Shown here piece after piece: positions 59,301-64,000 of a stretch of DNA of 64,000 nucleotides. Position 1 is the stretch's first letter; each line of letters begins with the position of its first letter. The notes under the pieces are model-generated. The model made no database searches, was not told where the DNA came from, and saw nothing but the letters and a program-made list of their open reading frames with translations. The stretch comes from Canna indica (lineage: Eukaryota > Streptophyta > Magnoliopsida > Zingiberales > Cannaceae). The stretch covers positions 40,509,501 through 40,573,500 of the forward strand of contig CP136898.1 in NCBI GenBank assembly GCA_034359265.1, given 5' to 3'. The position numbers and the translations under genes were made by a program.

Positions 59301-60291
59301 TGATGAGAGGCCCCGGTGTCCATAATCCATGTGTGGGGGGTGGATTGGCGACTGGTATAGTATGCCCTGGCTTCTTCATGGTTGTGAGACTTCGATCGGC
59401 AGTTTTTTACAGTGTGGCCGATTAGGTCACATAGTTAGCACTGAATCTGATTGCGATTGTTTGGAGGAGATGGTGGAGGTCGCCAAGGTGTTTGTCGAGG
59501 GGGTTGGGATGACTACTATGGTTGTCTGTGCCAGTTTGATGATTGATTCTAATGGGGTCGGGTGTTTGTGAATCTGGGTTTCGAGCCAAACTAGTACTGG
59601 CTTTGTTCTTGTTGTTGAGAAAACTGGGCAGTGATCACTGGTTTATTGATCCTGTGTAGAAGAAAGGCCTCATGGCTGGATAACTTATCATACAGTTCCT
59701 CGAGAGATATCGGAGTGTCGCGCGACCTGATCGCAGCACTGATGTCGTTATACTCGGTACCCAGGCCTCCCAAAATCGTGATTACAAGAGCCGATTCATC
59801 AATCGGAGCGTTTGCCATAGCTAATTCATTAGCTATCGATCGTATTGCATTGAAGTATTCGGAGATCGATTTATTACCTTTGGTGGTTTGAGCGAGATTT
59901 TCTTGAAGAGCATAAATCCGTGATTGTGATTTGTTAGCATATTGTGATGCTAACCTCTTCCATGCATCAAAGGCTGATGGAGACGTAGCGACCACTGTGA
60001 CAATCGTTGGGTCGACGGAGGCCATGATCGCATGGCGGATCAGGCCGTCTTGACGAAGCCAATTTCGTCGTTTCACACTTTCTTCCATAGGACAGGGGAA
60101 GGTGTCGTCGATGTAGGTAGTCAGATCATACCCCAGAAGTAACAATTCAAGCTGGGTCTTCCAGTTCAAATAGTTGCCGCCCCTGTTAACTTTAGCGACA
60201 ACTGGGCGACGGGGTTGATAGTGATGATTGAACTGGCCTGGTGTGTTGGGTTGAGGATGTTGATACTTGATGAAGCTTCATTCGTATCCAT
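56347..60291 (-). pseudogene. gag-pol: Copia gag-pol polyprotein, nearly complete
   Basis: The likely ATG is at 60291; a two-base frame change near 60188 precedes the long gag frame (WKTQLELLLLGYDLTTYI, SAFDAWKRLASQYANKSQSR, ISEYFNAIRSIANELA, to 59591). The knuckle CDLIGHTVKNC near 59400 has a stop just before it. Protease: MDTGASHHITSD at 59323, catalytic D-T-G present. Integrase: LWHQRLGHPNQRTLHH, YSDVWGPSP and YTDGGGEFIG; a TAG at 58464 then VERRHRHVLETA. RT: frame 58371-56899 with GCKWVFKVKQNSDG, IQQLDVNNAFLHG, and catalytic YVDDVILTG near 57140. RNase [15 protein letters not shown] and [12 protein letters not shown] (56799-56347). About five breaks prevent translation. Genome order (PR-IN-RT-RH) confirms Ty1/copia. 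Confidence 0.9.
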
Positions 60292-60347
60292 TGATGAACG
60301 AGAGAGAGAGAAAAAAATGGATCGAAGAGCTCGATGGAGCATATCAA

Positions 60348-60360
60348 TGCTCTGATACCA
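60348..60360 (-). promoter_or_regulatory. Primer-binding site (tRNA-Met)
   Basis: Minus strand TGGTATCAGAGCA abuts the ATATTCTATA end of the 5' LTR with no spacer. Confidence 0.92.
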
Positions 60361-60617
60361 TATAGAATATATCAGGAAGAGGAATCTAAAAATATGATTC
60401 GAAGGAAGGAATGAATTGATTTATATTAAGTAATCATGTGCAAATGTTATAGTGAGCGACTCCTTATATATACATGAAAAGGTAGATGAAACGAATGGTC
60501 AAGTAGATGAAACGAGAAGACATCGTTTGTGTTTGCATGGTACTGTACACCTTACATGAAGCATTTGAGGCGTGCGTTTTGTCTGCGTAATAACCTGCAC
60601 AGTAATCACCCTTTATA
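60361..60617 (-). repeat. 5' LTR of the TA...TA copia element
   Basis: 257 bp, partner of 55945-56203; terminal TATA at both ends. Confidence 0.92.
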
Positions 60618-60751
60618 GTCTTGCCCAGATTATCGACATGCATCTGACCTCCTTCCCTTTCACCATGGAGGATGAGGCTAAGGAGGCAAATGCTTTTGGA
60701 GAGGAGGACGATGAGATCGAGAGAGAACAAGGAAGAGATCAGGATCAGTAA

Positions 60752-60979
60752 TAAGAGGATAATGAAGGTGAGAATGATAGCCATGTTGAGAAGCATTACC
60801 ATCTGTTTCAACTGATCTTGTATATATACCTGCATTATTATCTAACTTAATTATGATCAGTTTCATGTATATGAAATGATATTTGGACTCTATATTTTCT
60901 ACGTCACAATTTGAGGCATGATTACTTTGCCTTTTGTTGCAATTAAGACAACCAGAATTATATATATTCAGTAATGTTA
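60752..60979 (+). other. Likely 3' untranslated region of the host-like gene
   Basis: AT-rich sequence after the TAA at 60751, with several TATATA and no reading frame of note. It ends at the LINE insertion. Confidence 0.35.
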
Positions 60980-60991
60980 AAATATGCAACA

Positions 60992-62329
60992 CCGCGGTAC
61001 AAGCACTAGTAGTTTAAATGACTGCTGGTGTGATGATCTTCCTTTAAGCCTTAAGCCTACATTCATCAATATAGATTTGGATATGTCTAATTATTCTATT
61101 AATTGTTTGATTTCCAATAATATGTGGAATGATGCATGCGGCTTACTTTACTTTCATGCTTCTATGTGAGATTCCATTAAGCTAATTTGGTTGCCCCCCT
61201 CTCCCTATGATGATGTCTGAGTTTAGAATATTGAGGTTAATGAGTCTGTTACCACAAGTAGCGCTTATTCTTTTCTTAGAAGTCGTAACCTGCAGGTTTT
61301 TAGTGATACCATTCCCTGGTCTAGTCTTTGGCAGCTTAAGCTGCCTCCTAAGATTCTTAATTTTCTTTGAAAAATGTTACATTGTAGGCTTCCTACAAGA
61401 ACTTACTTAAACCATATTGGTTTCTTAGTTCATCTAGTTGCCCTTTGTATCACTCTGATTCAGTTTCTGAGACTATAAATCACATCTTTTTCACTTGTGC
61501 CTATGTTGACTTTGTTTGGACTCTCCTCCAATCTAGAATCGGCCTACCTTTTAATAATCGTTCCTCTTGATTGAATGGAGGTTGGCTTAAGCTGTCTTTT
61601 GATTCGACTAGGAGTGCTTCTATTAAAGTTTTGATTGTTATTACCTGTTGATTTACTCGGCATGCTAGGAATGAAATGATACACTATGTTAGGCGGCATT
61701 CCCCTCTTAGCCTCATGCTTAAGATCATTGTGTTTGCCTCTCCGATAAACAAAACCCAGGCTCTGAGGGAACTTTTCTCTCACCCTTCAACTCCAATGCT
61801 TATAAATGGATTCCCCCATAAAGTGGTTATATAAAATTGAATTGTGATGACTTGTTTTCTAATTCGCAATATGACATTGGCTTTGTAGTTTGGAATGATT
61901 TAGGTGATTGCATCTTTTCTGCTATGAATTATCTTGATTATGTGTTTTCTCCTACTTGTGTAGAAGCTTATGTTATTCTTTATGCTATCCAATTTGCTCA
62001 TCGCAAATTTGATGAAGTTATCCTTGGATCGGCCTCTGAACTGGTGATACAAGCTATCCAAGGCCTTTGCCCAGTTCCTCCTCGGCTGAAGCCTATTGTT
62101 TCTCAAATTCAATCTCTTGCACGAGATTTTACTAGCTGTATTTTTTCTTTTTGTCTCCGAGAGTGTAATAAAGCGGTCCATTGGTTGACAAATCGAGCAC
62201 ATAGTCTAAAGGAATCCAATGTTTGGACTTCAATCAGACTCTGAAGCTCAATGTCATTCTGTACCAGAATTGTCTCAGTCCTCTGTAGTTGTAGTCACTG
62301 AACTTGTATTTATTGGCAAAAAAAAAAAG
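60992..62329 (+). mobile_element. 5'-truncated LINE (L1-type) fragment
   Basis: Flanked by a 12-bp duplication AAATATGCAACA (60980-60991 and 62330-62341) and ending in an A-run (62318-62328). Coding remnants include the zf-RVT part of the reverse-transcriptase ORF (about 61325-61560: LPPKILNF, KMLHCRLPTRTYLNHIGF, then a C...C/H region). A terminal RNase H frame lies at 61837-62244 (DIGFVVWNDLGDCIFSAMN, EAYVILYAIQFA, VILGSASELVIQAIQG, ECNKAVHWLTNRAHSL). The RNase H frame is open for 135 codons; the rest is broken. The first roughly 4 kb of a full LINE are missing. Confidence 0.88.
61837..62244 (+). pseudogene. LINE RNase H-like domain (RVT_3)
   Basis: C-terminal ribonuclease H of a plant L1-type ORF2. 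The usual first D region reads NCDDLFSNSQYDIGFVVW, E is in CVEAYVILYA, and the second D position reads VILGSASELVIQA, where a D-S-x-x-L/V pattern is expected, so a catalytic aspartate appears lost. It ends 74 bp before the A-run, consistent with a 3' terminus. Confidence 0.75.
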
Positions 62330-62341
62330 AAATATGCAACA

Positions 62342-62855
62342 GCGCTTCTAAGCTTGATTGACCCAGCCTTCGTGTATCTTCTTATTTTTATTTATTTTAG
62401 TTGATTTATCATGTTGATTAAGTGCATGTTTATCACCTAGTTTAGTGAACATTTATTATGGCTCACTGTGTTTTGCGGCCACGAGACCAAATTTGTAGGA
62501 CTCAACCAATTTCCATGTAAGCCTATAAAAGGCTAGTGATTTCCATCGATTGCAGTGCACCCCACTTTCATTCTTTTCATTGTTGTGTGTGTTGTGTTCT
62601 ACAAGTTATATATTCAGTGCATGAGTAAATATTTGTCTTATAATTTATTTTTGAATGAAGAAACTTGTATTTATCAAAAAGATAAGAAATAAGATTATCT
62701 ATAGAAGCATATAACCTAAGAGGGAGTAAAAGTTCAAATAAAATATTTCCTTCGGTTGCCAGATATGCGACCTCTTAGTGTTCTCAAAACATCTGACACT
62801 AGTTTATGTCAAATTTTCCATCTTCACAATGTGATCATTTGGTATTTGTGTAGCT
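62342..62855. other. Intergenic sequence
   Basis: Nothing recognisable: no family-like frame, no terminal repeats, no tRNA. Confidence 0.4.
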
Positions 62856-64000
62856 CACTACTAGAATATACCATATTAGCCACGGAAATCACCAAAAGTC
62901 GCCTCGGCCGTCAGAATTATTCACGGCTTCTCGATGGTCGCAGCGACCGTGGGTGATATAATCAAATCAGCTGCGGCTCGCATACGGCCGCCTAGGGCTG
63001 TCACTCATAGTTGATGGCGCACACGGGGTGCGAAATAAAATAATTTATTAGCCACGACTTAGCGGGGACGCGAGAGCCGTTGGTGATATGAATAAGTTAT
63101 TAGTCATGACTAGAAGCGGTCATCGCTTATTATTAAATGGCGCGAATGCAGCGCAAAAATAAAATACTCTTCACCGATGGCTTAGAAAAGGCCAACCGTC
63201 GGTGATATTAAAATTAGAATCCACGGTTTTCTAACGGCTGGCGAGCCATCGGTGAAAGTCCTTTTTATTTGCGTTCGCATCCGACCCTTCCTCTTTCTTC
63301 TCTGCTCCCGCCGTTGTCACCTATTGCCGCCGCCGTCCGTCGCTGCCTGTTACCGCCGCCGTCAGTCACCGCTAGTGTCCCTCTCCCTGCCGGTAAGCAT
63401 CTCCTCCTCTCCCCATCTCCCTCCATCTCCCTGCCCTCATCACGCCGGCGTCGATCCGGCCCTCTCCGCGTCGGCGCCATGATTTGGGGTCAATTACCAT
63501 CAGCCGTAATGCAACAGTAGCCGACAGTGATGTCGACTACTATTGATGATTAGGGTAATCATAGTTTGATCAGGGTTTAATTAAACCCTATTATTTTTTT
63601 AATTTTTTTATTAATTATTAGAAATTAATTGTTAATTAGGTAATTAATTTGGTTAATGTTAATTAATGGTTAATGTTGATTAGAGTTTAATTATTTTTAG
63701 GTTATTTAATGTTATTGTTGATTAGTTTAATGATATTAGTTTAATGTTAATTAATTAGTATTAATGGAATCGTCCACTGAGGACTCGCGCAAGAATCGTC
63801 CACTATGGACTCGTGGCCAAATCATCCACGGTTGACTTGCGCCGGAATCGTCCACAATGGATGCACTCGTGCTGGAATCGTCCACGGTGGACTTGCGCCG
63901 GAATCATCCACAATGGATGGACTCGTGCCGGAATCGTCCACATTGGACTCACGCGGAATCGTCCACTGTGGACTCGCACTGACATCCATAAATTTAGAAA
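62856..64000 (+). mobile_element. CACTA (En/Spm) transposon, left end
   Basis: Starts CACTACTAGAATATACCAT and continues past the window end. A subterminal array (62879-63262) repeats GCCACGG/CCGTGG/CGGTGATAT with TTTCTAACGGCTGGCGAGCC. A GC-rich 5' region (63290-63390, GCCGCCGCCGTC) ends in a splice donor CCG|GTAAGC at 63392. Then follow AT-rich sequence and the minisatellite at 63766. The layout parallels the left 1 kb of 24233-30420, but the sequences are diverged. Confidence 0.8.
63766..63981. repeat. 26-30-bp dyad minisatellite
   Basis: Eight units, each GGAATCGTCCAC followed by a 1-3-base spacer, (T/G)GGAC and a CTCGCGCC-like link. The core GTCCACTGTGGAC is a near-perfect inverted repeat. 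Corresponds to the array at 24987-25220 in the other CACTA. Open frames across it are by-products. Confidence 0.85.

Larger units (their letters stand above)
55945..60617 (-). mobile_element. Ty1/copia element with TA...TA LTR ends, inserted in a gene
   Basis: 4673 bp flanked by perfect GTCTT duplications (55940-55944, 60618-60622). LTRs of 259 and 257 bp start TATAAAGGGTGATTAC and end ATATTCTATA on the minus strand, so the usual TG...CA is replaced by TA...TA. They differ at about two dozen positions. All copia domains are present with a small number of breaks. It interrupts the host-like gene at 55858-60751. Confidence 0.93.
55858..60751 (+). pseudogene. Small host-like gene split by a copia element
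   Basis: Two pieces, 55858-55944 and 60618-60751, join when the copia element and one GTCTT copy are removed. Reading from ATG gives MGKHKGNGEDDVSIWDC, then LSPLYDS, a TAG stop, and then in frame CLAQIIDMHLTSFPFTMEDE and an acidic tail ending RDQDQ-TAA. It resembles, from memory, a family of short plant proteins of unknown function with a conserved WDCGSPLYDSYEL block. Here the glycine is changed, and the Y-E pair is replaced by the stop, as if three bases were lost. The reading frame would be about 73 codons. The stop and the insertion make it non-functional as it stands. Upstream, a TATA-like site lies 45 bp before the ATG. Confidence 0.55.

Noticed and set aside
1..64000. rRNA genes, bacterial operons, prophage or toxin systems
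   Set aside because: No such sequence was recognised on either strand; all larger coding traces belong to plant transposable elements.

Overview
This is plant nuclear DNA, almost certainly angiosperm. The evidence is Ty1/copia retrotransposons primed by initiator tRNA-Met, En/Spm-type (CACTA) DNA transposons with TNP2 and Transposase_24 genes, a 5'-truncated LINE, and long AT-rich intergenic sequence. I cannot name the species. No intact host gene is visible. The one host-gene candidate (55858-60751) is split by a retrotransposon and carries an in-frame stop. The window is best read as two multi-level stacks of nested transposable elements followed by a small genic remnant. Most insertions were delimited directly from target-site duplications (TSDs).

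Stack 1 (1-23410, mostly minus strand). A remnant of a SIRE-like, gag-bearing copia element (22209-23410) was entered by a long Ty3-type LTR (1-1304 plus 21926-22208). That LTR was entered by a Tork/Angela-like copia element (1310-21920, TSD CCACC). The copia element later received a SIRE-like solo LTR (6174-7605) and a CACTA transposon (9431-18766, TSD CAA). The CACTA itself holds one clear solo LTR (9696-12013, TSD ATATA) and one related LTR piece (16736-18650).

Stack 2 (24163-54585, plus strand). A short-LTR copia element has a CACTA transposon (24233-30420, TSD TTG) inside its 5' LTR. Its RNase H domain is split by a SIRE-like element (35016-53836). The SIRE-like element contains a solo LTR of its own family (35553-37308, TSD ATATA), a second SIRE-like element on the opposite strand (38702-46118, TSD AAGCT) and a Ty3-type solo LTR (46835-49383, TSD ATAAA). 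With the insertions removed, the two SIRE-like elements are 7.1 and 7.4 kb. Both encode only a shortened gag and no pol, followed by 2.4-2.9 kb of AT-rich degenerate repeats and a cluster of polypurine tracts. They look like one non-autonomous, gag-only family.

Right end (54586-64000). A small host-like gene is interrupted by a 4.7-kb copia element with non-canonical TA...TA LTR ends (TSD GTCTT). A 5'-truncated LINE (60992-62329) lies just downstream. The start of another CACTA transposon (62856 onward) runs off the window.

Most notable for follow-up: the gag-only family; an array of GTCGAC/GATCGATC palindromes just upstream of the TATA box in every SIRE-like LTR; a roughly 250-bp imperfect hairpin just upstream of a CACTA TNP2 gene; a dyad-symmetric minisatellite shared by two CACTA elements; an apparent GC-AG intron in an otherwise intact TNPA-like gene; and a compositionally foreign 0.4-kb block inside a copia integrase.
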